The position numbers and the translations under genes are program-made. This document shows positions 44,069-53,306 of a stretch of 64,000 nt of DNA, in pieces. The notes below the pieces were generated by a model. It ran no database searches, was not told the origin of the DNA, and was given only the letters and a program-made list of their open reading frames with translations. The DNA is from Caballeronia terrestris (lineage in GTDB: Bacteria > Pseudomonadota > Gammaproteobacteria > Burkholderiales > Burkholderiaceae). Every line of letters begins with the position of its first letter. The stretch's first letter is position 1. The stretch spans positions 124,001 through 188,000 of the forward strand of contig NZ_FCOL02000001.1 in NCBI RefSeq assembly GCF_001544515.1, read 5' to 3'.

Positions 44069-46659
44069 GAACGCCATCCGCCCGCGAGCAGCGAGAGGTC
44101 CGCCAAAGTGAAAAATACGCCGACCGAGCCGGACGCCGCGAGATAACGCGGCTCCCAGCGCGGCTGGAACTTGCTTTTGAATCCGCGCAGGCCGCGGAAA
44201 TTGTAGAAACGCCCGCCAAAGCGCCAGATCAGGCCGGCCAGGCGGTGCCAGTACGACGCGAGCGGCGTCGGCTGCATGCCGGAGAGCGGCGCGATGCCGA
44301 GCGACAACGACTGGAACCCCGCCTGCTTCAGATGCAGCGCGAGCTTGGTGAACAGATACTCCATCGCGTAAGGCGACGCGTCGGACACATGGCGCATCAC
44401 GCCCACCGTCGCTTCGGTGTTCAGGTCGGTCGTCATGAACGTGACGAACGCGACGGGCGTGCCCTGCTGGCGCACCAGCAGCACCGATTGCGCGGCCAGA
44501 TAGTCCTCGTTGAACGCCGCCACCGAGAAGCTCTTTTCGCGCGCGAGACGGCTTTCGAGCCACGCATCGGAGATTTCGCGCAGCATTGGCAGGCTTTCAG
44601 GCACGCGCGCCGGTTCGATCACTTCGACGTCGAAGCCATCGCGTTCGCCGCGTTTCAGCGCATAACGCAGATGCGCGCGATGCGAGCCCTTCAGGTCGAA
44701 ATCGCTCAGAACGACATGCGCTTCCTCGCCGAGCTTCATCAGCGTGAGGCCGGCGTCGAGGTAGAGCGGCAGCGCGTCGGCGCGCACCTGGTAGAACGCG
44801 GCGCGGCCATGGTGCGCATGCGCGAGCTCGACGAACTTGCGGATCAGTTCCGCCCATTCGCGGCGCGGACCGACCGGATCGTGCAGCGCGGCCCATGTGC
44901 GGCCGTGCTTCGCGTACATCAGGAACGCCTCGCGCGACTCGGAAAACAGGAAGCTCTTGTCGCCCATCATCGCGAGGCCGGCGTCGCTGCGCTCCTGCGC
45001 GCGGAAAATGCGCGCGGCGTCGAGCAGGTCCTGCGGCTCGGGCATCACGAATCGGCCAGCGGCCGGACGCAGCAATTGCCACATCGCGAAGACGGCGGCG
45101 AACAGGACCGCGGCGAGCGTCGCGCGCAGCGCACGCGGCGCGCGGTTGTCGAACGCGAACTGCCACCAGAGGTCGCCGCTATAAGGAACGTCGCGGAACG
45201 CGAAGAACATGACCCACACCGCCAGCAGCATCACGACGGCGACCGACGCGAGCCACGTCGCCGTGAAACGCTCGGCGAAGAGCGACGAACGGCGGTTGAA
45301 GCGCTCGCGCGTCGCGAACAGGAGGACGATCAGGAAGCCGAGCACGCCCGCTTCGACGAACGCGAGACCCTTCGCCAGCGAGAGCGCCAGATTCGCGACC
45401 GCCAGAATCATCGCGAGCCACCAGGCGGCGTCGAGCCGGCGCAGCAGCCCGCGCGCGACGAACAGCAACAGCACGCCGAGCACGCTGCCAAGCAATTGCG
45501 AGCTTTCGAGCACCCAAAGCGGCAGAATCGTCTGCAGCGTGGCGATGCGTTTTGCGAATGCAGGCGTCGCGCCGGAGATGACGAGCATCGAGCCGGCCAC
45601 GAACGTGACGATGCTCAAAAAGAGCGGCGCGAGCTGCGATACGTGGCGCGGGCGCAGGAACGCGAAGCGGCCTTTCAGCGCGCGGCCTTCGAACGCGGCC
45701 ATCACGCCGGCCGAGAGGATCAGCGGCACGCCGAAGTAGATCGCGCGGTACGCGAGCAGCGCCGCGACCATTTCGGGCGTTTGCACGGTGCCGCCGAGCG
45801 CGAACACCATCGACGCTTCGAACACGCCCACGCCGCCCGGCGTATGGCCGATCATGCCGAGCAGCATCGCGGCGGAGAACACGGTGATGAAATCGCCGAA
45901 GCCGACTTGCGCGTGCGGCAGGAGCGCCCACAGCGCGAGGCCGGCGGCAATGACGTCGACGATCGCGAGCACGATCTGAGCGACGAAATCGCGGCGCGCG
46001 GGAATCGTGAAGCGCAGCCACGTCCAGCGCGCGGCCAGCGTGCGCGGCGCGGCGCCGCAGCAGGCGATCATCACGGCGAACACGGCGACGAGCGCCGCAC
46101 CGGCCGCCCGCAGCGCGACGGGCGAAAGCGGCATCATGCGGGCCAGGGTATCGGCGGAAACGATCATGCCGACCGCGGTCATCAGCACCAGCGATAGCGC
46201 AAGCGTGACGCTCGTGAACACCGTGAGCCGGCCGATCTGTGCGGGCGTGACGTCCGCCGCGCCGTACACGCGGCAGCGCACCGCGCCGCCGGTGAGCGCG
46301 CCGAAGCCGGTCGCGTTGCCGAGCGCCGAGCCGACCGTCGCACCGACCCACAACAGCGAGCGCGGCACCTGCACGCCGACGTGCCGCAGCCCGACGGCAT
46401 CGCGCCCGATCAGCGCGCCGAAGCTGAGCGCGGTGGCGAAAAGCGCGGCGCCCCAGGCATCGAGGGGCAGATGGCGCAATTGCCGCATCACCGATTTGTA
46501 ATCGACGGTTTGCGACAGGTGCTGGAACACGGCAAGCAGGAGCGCGCACACGACGACCGTGAGGACGGGCGCCGTGAAACGCTGCAGGCGATGAGCGTGG
46601 GACCAGCTGCGGACTTTCGCGACTGTGCGGGCGGGATCGAACAACTTTCTGCGGGGCAT
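44065..46659 (-). CDS. mprF: MprF/LpiA phosphatidylglycerol lysyltransferase
   Basis: 864 residues. About 14 hydrophobic segments at the N-terminus form the flippase (GFGALTGGAVRCRVYGAADV, HTPGGVGVFEASMVF). The C-terminal ~320 residues are the aminoacyl transferase (DUF2156-like) domain (GDKSFLFSESREAFLMY, LPMLREISDAWL, YFG-like GGRFYNFRGLRGFKSKFQPRWEPRYL). It transfers Lys (or Ala) from tRNA to phosphatidylglycerol and flips the product, giving cationic-peptide and acid tolerance. The start ATG at 46659 has a weak SD. Upstream of and coupled to virJ-like gene. Confidence 0.94.
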   Translation of the reverse strand: MPRRKLFDPARTVAKVRSWSHAHRLQRFTAPVLTVVVCALLLAVFQHLSQTVDYKSVMRQLRHLPLDAWGAALFATALSFGALIGRDAVGLRHVGVQVPRSLLWVGATVGSALGNATGFGALTGGAVRCRVYGAADVTPAQIGRLTVFTSVTLALSLVLMTAVGMIVSADTLARMMPLSPVALRAAGAALVAVFAVMIACCGAAPRTLAARWTWLRFTIPARRDFVAQIVLAIVDVIAAGLALWALLPHAQVGFGDFITVFSAAMLLGMIGHTPGGVGVFEASMVFALGGTVQTPEMVAALLAYRAIYFGVPLILSAGVMAAFEGRALKGRFAFLRPRHVSQLAPLFLSIVTFVAGSMLVISGATPAFAKRIATLQTILPLWVLESSQLLGSVLGVLLLFVARGLLRRLDAAWWLAMILAVANLALSLAKGLAFVEAGVLGFLIVLLFATRERFNRRSSLFAERFTATWLASVAVVMLLAVWVMFFAFRDVPYSGDLWWQFAFDNRAPRALRATLAAVLFAAVFAMWQLLRPAAGRFVMPEPQDLLDAARIFRAQERSDAGLAMMGDKSFLFSESREAFLMYAKHGRTWAALHDPVGPRREWAELIRKFVELAHAHHGRAAFYQVRADALPLYLDAGLTLMKLGEEAHVVLSDFDLKGSHRAHLRYALKRGERDGFDVEVIEPARVPESLPMLREISDAWLESRLAREKSFSVAAFNEDYLAAQSVLLVRQQGTPVAFVTFMTTDLNTEATVGVMRHVSDASPYAMEYLFTKLALHLKQAGFQSLSLGIAPLSGMQPTPLASYWHRLAGLIWRFGGRFYNFRGLRGFKSKFQPRWEPRYLAASGSVGVFFTLADLSLLAGGWRS

Positions 46660-47109
46660 GCGTTCAACCAAGGTGACAAGAACCGTCGCAACGGGGCCCG
46701 ATTGCTCGGGCGCCGCTCTGGCGGCATTAGCATTTTCCGTGGAGCTTCTGCGGGTTTTCCGCCGTTGTCTCAGAGGCGAAATAATGCATCGGCGGCATAT
46801 GGGGCCGGCTCTTGCGGACGGCGTCTTATCTTATTAAGTAGGAACGCCTGTATAACGGCGTGGGTTGACGTGACTTAAGTAATTGAGAAGAAAGTCACTC
46901 GAATAATTCTGAAAGTTACCGATCGATCGTAAGTGTTTGCTGAATTTCGGGGGTTTGGACCAGCTCGACGAGCTTTCGGATCGCATCGCCCGCTGGCTTT
47001 ACGGTTCGTCAGCCGAACGGTTAGCATCGGGGACGGCGATTTTTCCGCGTCGCCGCCTGCGAAACAAGCCGCCAGCGCGCGGCGACATCACGAAAAGGCA
47101 TCGAAACGC
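46660..47109. promoter_or_regulatory. mprF / lipoprotein divergent intergenic region
   Basis: 450 bases, AT-richer around 46820-46930, with no supportable gene. It contains the inverted repeat GTGACTT (46870-46876) / AAGTCAC (46892-46898), and would hold the promoter of mprF on the minus strand and of the lipoprotein on the plus strand. Specific boxes could not be placed confidently. Confidence 0.45.
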
Positions 47110-47472
47110 ATGAAATTTCCCGCCCTCGCCTCGTCCGCCGCGACCTGCGCGCTTGTCCTCACTGGCTGCGCCGCAGCTATGGATGACAACAATCTGATGA
47201 AAAACGTGCCGGTCGGCTCGGGTACATCGCACCTCGAAATCTATCCGTTCATCGAGTGCGTGAAGGCGAAATGGGCGCCGCAAGCCGGACGTCTGCGCCA
47301 GTACACGCCCGACGCGGACGGCCAGGTCCTCGCCGTGCGCAGCGCGAGCGGCAGCGGCGATGACGTCCTGCTGTACGCGCAGCCGTCGCCGGCAGCGCGC
47401 AACACCGGCTACACGATCTACGGAGATATCGCGGCCGCCCGCTACGTCTCGGCGGCGCATGCCTGCGACTGA
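47110..47472 (+). CDS. Small lipoprotein, 120 aa
   Basis: Signal peptide MKFPALASSAATCALVLTGC with lipobox LTGC. Mature ~100 residues with two Cys (FIECVKAKW, AAHACD) and no known family. Clear AAAGG before the ATG. Convergent with the next lipoprotein gene, 9 bases between stops. Its position beside mprF suggests an envelope role, which is inference only. Confidence 0.72.
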   Translation: MKFPALASSAATCALVLTGCAAAMDDNNLMKNVPVGSGTSHLEIYPFIECVKAKWAPQAGRLRQYTPDADGQVLAVRSASGSGDDVLLYAQPSPAARNTGYTIYGDIAAARYVSAAHACD

Positions 47473-47481
47473 GTCAGCGCT

Positions 47482-48015
47482 TCAAGAAGCCTTGCCGCCG
47501 CCGTTCAGATCGACACCCGCGCGATGCGTGCCGACGATCCGCCCGATCAGATAACCGTCCGACGCGCAGGCGTTGAGGCGCTCGTTGCCGTTCCACTGGA
47601 TCTTGTATTGATCCTCGCGTGACTGGACGCTGGCGGCGTCGAACTTGCGTTTCGGTGGTGTTTTGACGCCCCCGTCGCGCGCCTGCTCCAGCACGAGGCG
47701 GTTCCACGTCAGCGCGTAGCCGTAGCGCACGCCGTCGGCGAAAGCGTCGTTGTCGCAGACTTGCGACGGCGGCACGAGCTTGAGGGTCACGTGATAGCCG
47801 CTCGACCCGCCGACCATGATGCGCTGTTCACCCGGCGGCCCGGCCGGCACCGGCGGGCCGACGAACGTCGCCGCCGCACCCGACGCCGAATTCGGTACGG
47901 GCGGCAGGCTGGCGTTGACATCGGTGGATTGGGGAAGCGGCGCGCACGCGCCCAGAAGGAGCATCGACGCGCCTAGCGCCGCGCCGAAAACTTTCAAACG
48001 TCTTAGGAAAATCAC
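47482..48015 (-). CDS. Putative lipoprotein, 177 aa
   Basis: Signal peptide ending ASMLLLGAC, lipobox LGAC. The mature part is rich in Pro/Ala/Gly, then a folded region with two Cys (SQVCDNDAFADG, RLNACASDGYLIGR). No family recognised. Starts with GTG at 48015; a TTG 6 codons later is an alternative. Confidence 0.7.
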   Translation of the reverse strand: MIFLRRLKVFGAALGASMLLLGACAPLPQSTDVNASLPPVPNSASGAAATFVGPPVPAGPPGEQRIMVGGSSGYHVTLKLVPPSQVCDNDAFADGVRYGYALTWNRLVLEQARDGGVKTPPKRKFDAASVQSREDQYKIQWNGNERLNACASDGYLIGRIVGTHRAGVDLNGGGKAS

Positions 48016-48112
48016 CTGCGATTCCGTCTCAAATAATCCGACCGCTACCTTAACATCTCAGACGAATCTCACATTTACGCTGCGCTTTCACCAGACTGAT
48101 CCGATCGCCTCC

Positions 48113-49081
48113 ATGACCCTCCACACCGTCATCTACGACACCGACCCCGGCATCGACGACGCCATCGCCCTCGTTTTCCAGGCGCTGCATCCGGATATCG
48201 AACTGGCGGGGATCACGAGCGTGTTCGGCAATGCGTCGATCGCGACGACGACGCGCAACGCCCTTTATCTCGCCCAGCGGTTCGCGCCGGGCGTGCCGGT
48301 CGCGCGCGGGGCGGCCGCGCCATTGCAGTGCGCGGCGCCCGAGCCGCTCGGCTGGATCCACGGCGACGACGGCCTCGGCAACATCGAACTGCCCGAAGTC
48401 GATCACGCGCCGCTCGATTCGCGGCCGGCGCACCGGTTCATCGTCGATACGGTGCGCGCGCGTCCGGGCGACATCACGCTGCTCGCCGTCGGGCCGCTCA
48501 CGAGCCTGGCGCTCGCGCTCGCCGACGATCCCGGCATCGCGGAGTTGGTCAAGGAAGTGGTGATCATGGGCGGCGCGTTCGGCATCGGCGGCGTGCTCGG
48601 CAACGTCACGCCGGCCGCCGAGGCCAACATCCACTGCGATCCGCACGCCGCCGACCTCGTGTTCGCGGCGCCCTGGAAGGTGTCGATCGTCGGGCTGGAC
48701 GTGACACACGAAACCGTGATGACGACGGCCTATCTCGCCTCGATCCGCGACCGGGGCGGCGATGCGGGGCGCTTTGTCTGGGACATTTCGCGCCACTACG
48801 AACGTTTCCACTCGGAGAGCGGCCAGACCACGGGCATCTTCGCGCACGATTATTCGGCCGCCGCGTACATCGTCGCGCCGCATCTATATGGAACGCGCGG
48901 CGGGCCGGTGCGTGTCGTGACGGAGGGCATCGCGAACGGTCTGACGATTCAGAAGCCGTTCGCGATGCAGGTAGACGCGCCGGACTGGGACGGCCGGCCG
49001 TCGTGTGAAGTCTGCGTCCACGTCGATGCGCCGGGCGTGCTCGATCTCTTCGATCGCACGCTTTGCGACGAAAAGGCTTAG
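48113..49081 (+). CDS. Inosine-uridine preferring nucleoside hydrolase
   Basis: 322 residues. The metal/ribose motif DTDPGIDDA (VIYDTDPGIDDAIAL) is at the N-terminus; TSVFGNASI, VGPLTSLALAL, MGGAFGIGGVLGNVTPAAEANIHCDPHAA and GIFAHD follow in the family order. Splits purine or pyrimidine ribonucleosides into base and ribose for salvage. The stop overlaps the convergent esterase gene by 4 bases. Confidence 0.93.
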   Translation: MTLHTVIYDTDPGIDDAIALVFQALHPDIELAGITSVFGNASIATTTRNALYLAQRFAPGVPVARGAAAPLQCAAPEPLGWIHGDDGLGNIELPEVDHAPLDSRPAHRFIVDTVRARPGDITLLAVGPLTSLALALADDPGIAELVKEVVIMGGAFGIGGVLGNVTPAAEANIHCDPHAADLVFAAPWKVSIVGLDVTHETVMTTAYLASIRDRGGDAGRFVWDISRHYERFHSESGQTTGIFAHDYSAAAYIVAPHLYGTRGGPVRVVTEGIANGLTIQKPFAMQVDAPDWDGRPSCEVCVHVDAPGVLDLFDRTLCDEKA

Positions 49082-49749
49082 GCCAGTTGTTTGGCCAGCC
49101 AGTCGCGCAACGCCTCGATTTCCTCGATGCACACCGAATGCGGCATCGGATATGTGTGCCATTCGACCGGGCAGCGTTGCGCCAGCGCGAAATCGCGTGC
49201 TTCCTCGCCTAAACGCAGCGGGAGGACGTCGTCGGCGGTGCCGTGGGCGGCGAAGATCGGCGTCTCGCGGTTGGCCTCGCTGAACGCCGCGTCGATCACG
49301 CTCGTCGACGGCACGTAGCCCGACAGCACGATCAGCCCCGCCAGCTTTTCGGGATGCGTGAGACCAGCCGAATACGTCATCGCGCCGCCTTGCGAGAAAC
49401 CCGCGAGGAAAATTTTCTCCGTCGGGATGCCGCGCGCGTTCTGCTGCGCAATCAATTCACGCACCGCGCCGCACGACGCCTCGATGCCCGCCTCATCGAC
49501 GCGCCGGTTGATCCCCTGGAACGACAGGATGTCGTACCACGCGCGCATCACGTAGCCGTTGTTCGCGGTGACGGCGATCTCCGGCGCGTTCGGGAACACG
49601 AAACGCACGGCGGGCGCGTCCTGCAGACGCAATTCGGGCACGAGCGACACGAAGTCGTTGGCATCGGCGCCCAGGCCGTGCATCAGGATCACGGCGAATT
49701 CGGGATCGGGCGCGGTCTCGATTTCGATCGTCGACGGTTGGTCGGTCAT
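49078..49749 (-). CDS. Carboxylesterase / phospholipase family alpha/beta hydrolase
   Basis: 223 residues. ILMHGLGADANDF is the oxyanion region, IFLAGFSQGGAMTYSAG the GxSxG elbow, AHGTADDVLPL the Asp, MPHSVC the His: complete catalytic triad of the YpfH/carboxylesterase family. Acts on short-chain acyl esters. Cytoplasmic. Tandem with the MAPEG gene on the same strand. Confidence 0.92.
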   Translation of the reverse strand: MTDQPSTIEIETAPDPEFAVILMHGLGADANDFVSLVPELRLQDAPAVRFVFPNAPEIAVTANNGYVMRAWYDILSFQGINRRVDEAGIEASCGAVRELIAQQNARGIPTEKIFLAGFSQGGAMTYSAGLTHPEKLAGLIVLSGYVPSTSVIDAAFSEANRETPIFAAHGTADDVLPLRLGEEARDFALAQRCPVEWHTYPMPHSVCIEEIEALRDWLAKQLA

Positions 49750-49773
49750 GTCTGCGGCTCCGTTTTATTACAG

Positions 49774-50163
49774 TCAGATGATGGGAATCAGCACGAGGAT
49801 GATGCCGACGAGCGACACCGCCCACACGAGCGAGCGCAGGAACGGCACGCCCGCCGCGTACAGCGGCAAGTAGATCACGCGCGCGACGATGTAAACAAGC
49901 GCGCCCCAGTGCGTCATGACACCCTCGCGCCCGGCGACGTGCGCGATCAGGATCGCGGCGGCAAATACCGGCAGCGTCTCGAAAAGATTGCTCTGCGCGC
50001 GCATGAGGCGGCCGGTCAGCTTGCCGGGCGGTGGCGCGGGCGCGTCGCGCGGACCGGCGTTGTAGCCGATGCCCGTCTCGCCGTTGCGCAGCACGGCGGG
50101 CAGCATCACTTGCACGAGCGCGAGGACCAGCGTCCAGGCGAGAACCGTCAGTTCGAAACTCAT
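49774..50163 (-). CDS. MAPEG family inner-membrane protein
   Basis: 129 residues with four hydrophobic segments, including LTGRLMRAQSNLFETLPVFAAAILIAHVAG; the Arg-Ala-x-x-Asn-x-x-Glu motif is the MAPEG glutathione/eicosanoid-type site. MSFELTVLAWTLVLALVQV begins the first helix. AAGGAG is in place before the ATG at 50163. Role in bacteria unknown. Confidence 0.88.
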   Translation of the reverse strand: MSFELTVLAWTLVLALVQVMLPAVLRNGETGIGYNAGPRDAPAPPPGKLTGRLMRAQSNLFETLPVFAAAILIAHVAGREGVMTHWGALVYIVARVIYLPLYAAGVPFLRSLVWAVSLVGIILVLIPII

Positions 50164-50280
50164 GGTGACTCCTTGGGGCACGTTCGACTATTTTCGGGAT
50201 GGTGCCGGCCGCGTGCGCGCACATCATGCCATCGCGCCCGGGCAGCGTGTAGGCTAGGCGTTTTGGCCAGGACCGCGCTT

Positions 50281-50676
50281 ATGCAGACACTTCCGTTGCG
50301 CCTCGTCCCCGGCGACGATCTGCGCGCGTCGCTCGAAGCCATCGCCCGTTCGCAGGCGCTGTCCGCCGCGTTCGTGCTGCAGGGCATCGGCAGCCTGAGC
50401 GTCGCGCGGCTGCGCTACGCGGGCATCGACGATCCCGCGCAGCTTACCGGCGACTTCGAGATCCTGACGTTCGCCGGCTCGCTTTCCATCGATGGCGCGC
50501 ATCTGCATATGTCCATTTCCGATCGCGACGGACGCGTGTTCGGCGGACACGTCGCGACAGGCTGCATCGTGCGAACGACGGCGGAAATCCTCATCGCGCT
50601 GCTCCCGGAGCACACCTTCTCGCGCGAATCCGATCCGCGCACGGGCTTTCCGGAGCTGGTCGTCAGGCCGCGCTAG
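50281..50676 (+). CDS. PPC/DUF296 domain protein
   Basis: 131 residues: LRLVPGDDLRASLEAIARSQALSAAFVLQGIGSLSVARLRYAG, then GSLSIDGAHLHMSISDRDGRVFGGHVATGCIVRTTAEILIALLP. This is the plants-and-prokaryotes conserved (PPC) fold, a trimer with metal-binding His. Often next to DNA-binding or acyl functions; role unknown. Its 3' end overlaps the convergent PAP2 gene by 14 bases. Confidence 0.9.
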   Translation: MQTLPLRLVPGDDLRASLEAIARSQALSAAFVLQGIGSLSVARLRYAGIDDPAQLTGDFEILTFAGSLSIDGAHLHMSISDRDGRVFGGHVATGCIVRTTAEILIALLPEHTFSRESDPRTGFPELVVRPR

Positions 50677-51493
50677 CGCGTCGGCTGCGGCGGCGATGCC
50701 ACGCCATCCGCGTCAATTCGATGCTCAAAATGCACGCGACGAGCCACGCCGTCCCCGACGCGAAGCCCGCCAGCACGTCGCTCGCGAAATGCACGCGCAG
50801 GAACACGCGGCTGCAAGCGGTCGTGAACGCGACGACCGTCGCCGCGACCACGACCGGTTTGTGCCACCGCGCGGGCATCGTCCGCACGAGGACGTACGCG
50901 ATCATCCCGTAAGTCACGAGCGAGCCCGACGTGTGCCCGCTCGGAAAGCTCCAGCCAGCGGCGGTGGCGATGGCCTGATCATGCACCGGCCGCACGCGCT
51001 CGAAAATGTGCTTGAGCGTCGTGTTGAGCACGCCGTTGCCCGCGATCGCGAGCACGAAGCCGAACGCGAGCAGCCGCCGCCGCGCAAATAAGAGCGCCGC
51101 CGCCCCGCCGACGCACCACACCGTCAGCAGCCATGGATCGCCGAGATGGGTAATCCATGCGAACGCACGGATCACAGCGGGCGGGACGGACGCGGCGATC
51201 GCATCGGCGAAAGTCTGGTCGAGGCGGCCGAGTTCTTCTTCAGCGCCGAGTTCGTCGGCGATCGCGGCGAAAAGCGCCGCTGCGCCCGCGATGATCGCGA
51301 AACTTACAGCGAGGTGGATGAAAAGCAGTGTCTTCGGCGGCACGCGGCTTTCTTCGCGCGGCACGCCGTAGAGCAAGACGAGCCGCCACGCCATCGGCAC
51401 AACAATTACGAGCACCAGCAGCAACACGCCGAAGCCGGCGAGCGCATGTTCCCCGACGAAGCGTGCGATGGCATCGGGATCAAATGGATTCAT
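50663..51493 (-). CDS. PAP2 family phosphatase
   Basis: 276 residues, about six hydrophobic segments, with the three PAP2 signature motifs: KHIFERVRP (C1), FPSGHT (C2) and SRVFLRVHFASD (C3). Expected to remove phosphate from phosphatidic acid, undecaprenyl pyrophosphate or similar lipids on the outer face of the inner membrane. The ATG at 51493 overlaps the phosphoesterase stop (ATGA). Last gene of a three-gene operon. Confidence 0.92.
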   Translation of the reverse strand: MNPFDPDAIARFVGEHALAGFGVLLLVLVIVVPMAWRLVLLYGVPREESRVPPKTLLFIHLAVSFAIIAGAAALFAAIADELGAEEELGRLDQTFADAIAASVPPAVIRAFAWITHLGDPWLLTVWCVGGAAALLFARRRLLAFGFVLAIAGNGVLNTTLKHIFERVRPVHDQAIATAAGWSFPSGHTSGSLVTYGMIAYVLVRTMPARWHKPVVVAATVVAFTTACSRVFLRVHFASDVLAGFASGTAWLVACILSIELTRMAWHRRRSRRASAA

Positions 51494-52326
51494 GGGGTTT
51501 CGCACGGCTGACGTGCTTCATCGAAGACGAGATCGTGCTGCGTCACGCGCGCGAACGCCCCGCTCGCTTCCGCGAAATCCCAGCGCTCGACCACCGCCCG
51601 GCGCGGCCCCGGCGCCGCGTGCTCGTAGCGGATCAGGTTCACCGAATTGTTGATCTCCCCGCGCACCCGCGACGACACCGCCGTCCCCGCCTGCACCGCC
51701 CACATGCGGCGCGGCAGGTTGGCGAACGTGTCGTGCAGCGGCAGCACGTACGGCAAGTGGATGTGGCCGCCCGCGATCAAGTCAGCGCCCGCGCGCGCCC
51801 AGCGCGACACGGCGCGATCGCGTCCGTGCAGCAGATTCGCTTCGTCCTGCGCGCGCGTGACGGCCACCGGCTGATGCGTGATCACGACGCGCAACTGCGC
51901 GGGCGTCGCGCGCTCGAGCCGCTCGGCGACGCGTTTGATCTGCTGCATCGACACCTCGCCGTCCTTGTGGCGATACGGGCGCGTCGTATTGAGCGCAATG
52001 ACGAGCAGTTCCGGCGATTCGTAGACCGGTTCGAGCTCCCGCCCGAACACGCGCTGATGATTCGCGTACGGATGGAACACGCGCGCGAACAGGTTGAAGA
52101 GCGGAATGTCGTGATTGCCGGGGACGATGAGCGTCGGCGTTTCGCCCAGCTTGTCGACGAAAGCGCGCGCAGCCCCGAACTGCGCGCGGCGTGCGCGCTG
52201 CGTCAGATCGCCGGACATGAAGATGAGATCGGGCGGCATCGATTCGATCAGCGCGAGCAGCGCATCGACGACGCGCGGTCGTTCGGTGCCGAAATGCGGA
52301 TCGGAAATCTGCAGCAGCAGCGTCAT
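51490..52326 (-). CDS. Calcineurin-like metallophosphoesterase
   Basis: 278 residues. Metal motifs in order: LQISDPHFG, FMSGDLTQ, VPGNHD, VITHQP and AGGHIHLPY. Similar to cAMP/UDP-diacylglucosamine phosphoesterases of this size. 4-base overlaps with both neighbours, so stoichiometric expression with the lipid kinase and PAP2 is likely; a lipid phosphodiester is a reasonable substrate, but this is inference. Confidence 0.9.
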   Translation of the reverse strand: MTLLLQISDPHFGTERPRVVDALLALIESMPPDLIFMSGDLTQRARRAQFGAARAFVDKLGETPTLIVPGNHDIPLFNLFARVFHPYANHQRVFGRELEPVYESPELLVIALNTTRPYRHKDGEVSMQQIKRVAERLERATPAQLRVVITHQPVAVTRAQDEANLLHGRDRAVSRWARAGADLIAGGHIHLPYVLPLHDTFANLPRRMWAVQAGTAVSSRVRGEINNSVNLIRYEHAAPGPRRAVVERWDFAEASGAFARVTQHDLVFDEARQPCETP

Positions 52327-53306
52327 GAGCGATTGGCGAGGGCGATTTCGGGCTCCGGCTTCAGCAAAAAGAGCGGTTCGGGCGCGACGTGGAATTCGAG
52401 CGGCATGTCGAGATGCGTCAGTTCGCCGTCGGTCGCGATTTTCACGCGGCGGCGCCGTTTGGACGGATGCGTCACCGTGATGCTGCGAAACGCGAAGCTG
52501 ATCACGTTGTCCGCGTCGCTAAGGCGGCCGGCAGCACCGCGCAGCGACAGAAAAATCTGCGCGATCCGGCCGACCGCGCGCGGCGCGATGGCTGCGAGCA
52601 AGCCCTGTTCCAGCAAAGGCGCTTCCTTCATGCCGATCTGTTCGAGTTGCAGCCGGTTGTTACCGACGAAGAGCGTCGAGGTGCGGATTTCGCGCATCTG
52701 TCCTTCGTGTTCGATATGCAGCCGCAGATGGCGATGCCGACGCAGCATCGTCGCAGCCGCCGAGAAGAGCGCGATCAGGCGGCTGCGGCCGAACTGCTGC
52801 TTGTAGGTTTCGCGGTCTTCGAGGAGCTTCGGATAGAGCCCGAGGCTCGCGTTGACGAGGAACATGCGCCCGTTCACCACGCCGACCTGCACCGGATAAG
52901 CGCGCGCGGTGAGAAGGAGCCGCGTCGATTCCTCGAGGCCGGCGGGGATGCCGTGGTCGCGGCTGAAGTAATTGAACGTGCCGCGCGGGAGGACGGCGAA
53001 CGGGCAGCCGCTGCCGAGTGTCGCCTGTGCGACGGCGCAAAGCGTGCCGTCGCCGCCCGCGCCGACGACCACGCCGTTCTGCTGGATCGCGTCTTCGACG
53101 GCCATTCGGGCGGTGGCGGCAAGTTGCGTGGGATCGTCGACGAGGCGCAGTTCGTATCGACGGCCCGCGCCGCCGAGTTCGCGGTCGAGGATTTCGCGCG
53201 TCAGGTCGCCCTGCTTGCGGCCTGAGCCAGCGTTCATGACGATGAAGAACGGGGCGTCGGGCGGGACGGTGAGCGCGGAAACGGCGCGCTCAACTGTAGG
53301 GGTCAT
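52323..53306 (-). CDS. Diacylglycerol kinase-like lipid kinase
   Basis: 327 residues with the catalytic domain NAGSGRKQ...VVVGAGGDGTLCAVAQATLGSGCPFAVLPRGTFNYFSRDHGIP, the DAGK/sphingosine kinase nucleotide motif (GGDGT), and a C-terminal beta domain. Phosphorylates diacylglycerol or a related lipid. It is first in the operon with the metallophosphoesterase and PAP2 genes. Confidence 0.92.
   Translation of the reverse strand: MTPTVERAVSALTVPPDAPFFIVMNAGSGRKQGDLTREILDRELGGAGRRYELRLVDDPTQLAATARMAVEDAIQQNGVVVGAGGDGTLCAVAQATLGSGCPFAVLPRGTFNYFSRDHGIPAGLEESTRLLLTARAYPVQVGVVNGRMFLVNASLGLYPKLLEDRETYKQQFGRSRLIALFSAAATMLRRHRHLRLHIEHEGQMREIRTSTLFVGNNRLQLEQIGMKEAPLLEQGLLAAIAPRAVGRIAQIFLSLRGAAGRLSDADNVISFAFRSITVTHPSKRRRRVKIATDGELTHLDMPLEFHVAPEPLFLLKPEPEIALANRS

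Noticed and set aside
44245-46197. 650-codon plus-strand frame opposite mprF
   Set aside because: Arg/Glu/His-rich shadow of the mprF coding frame; no start signal.
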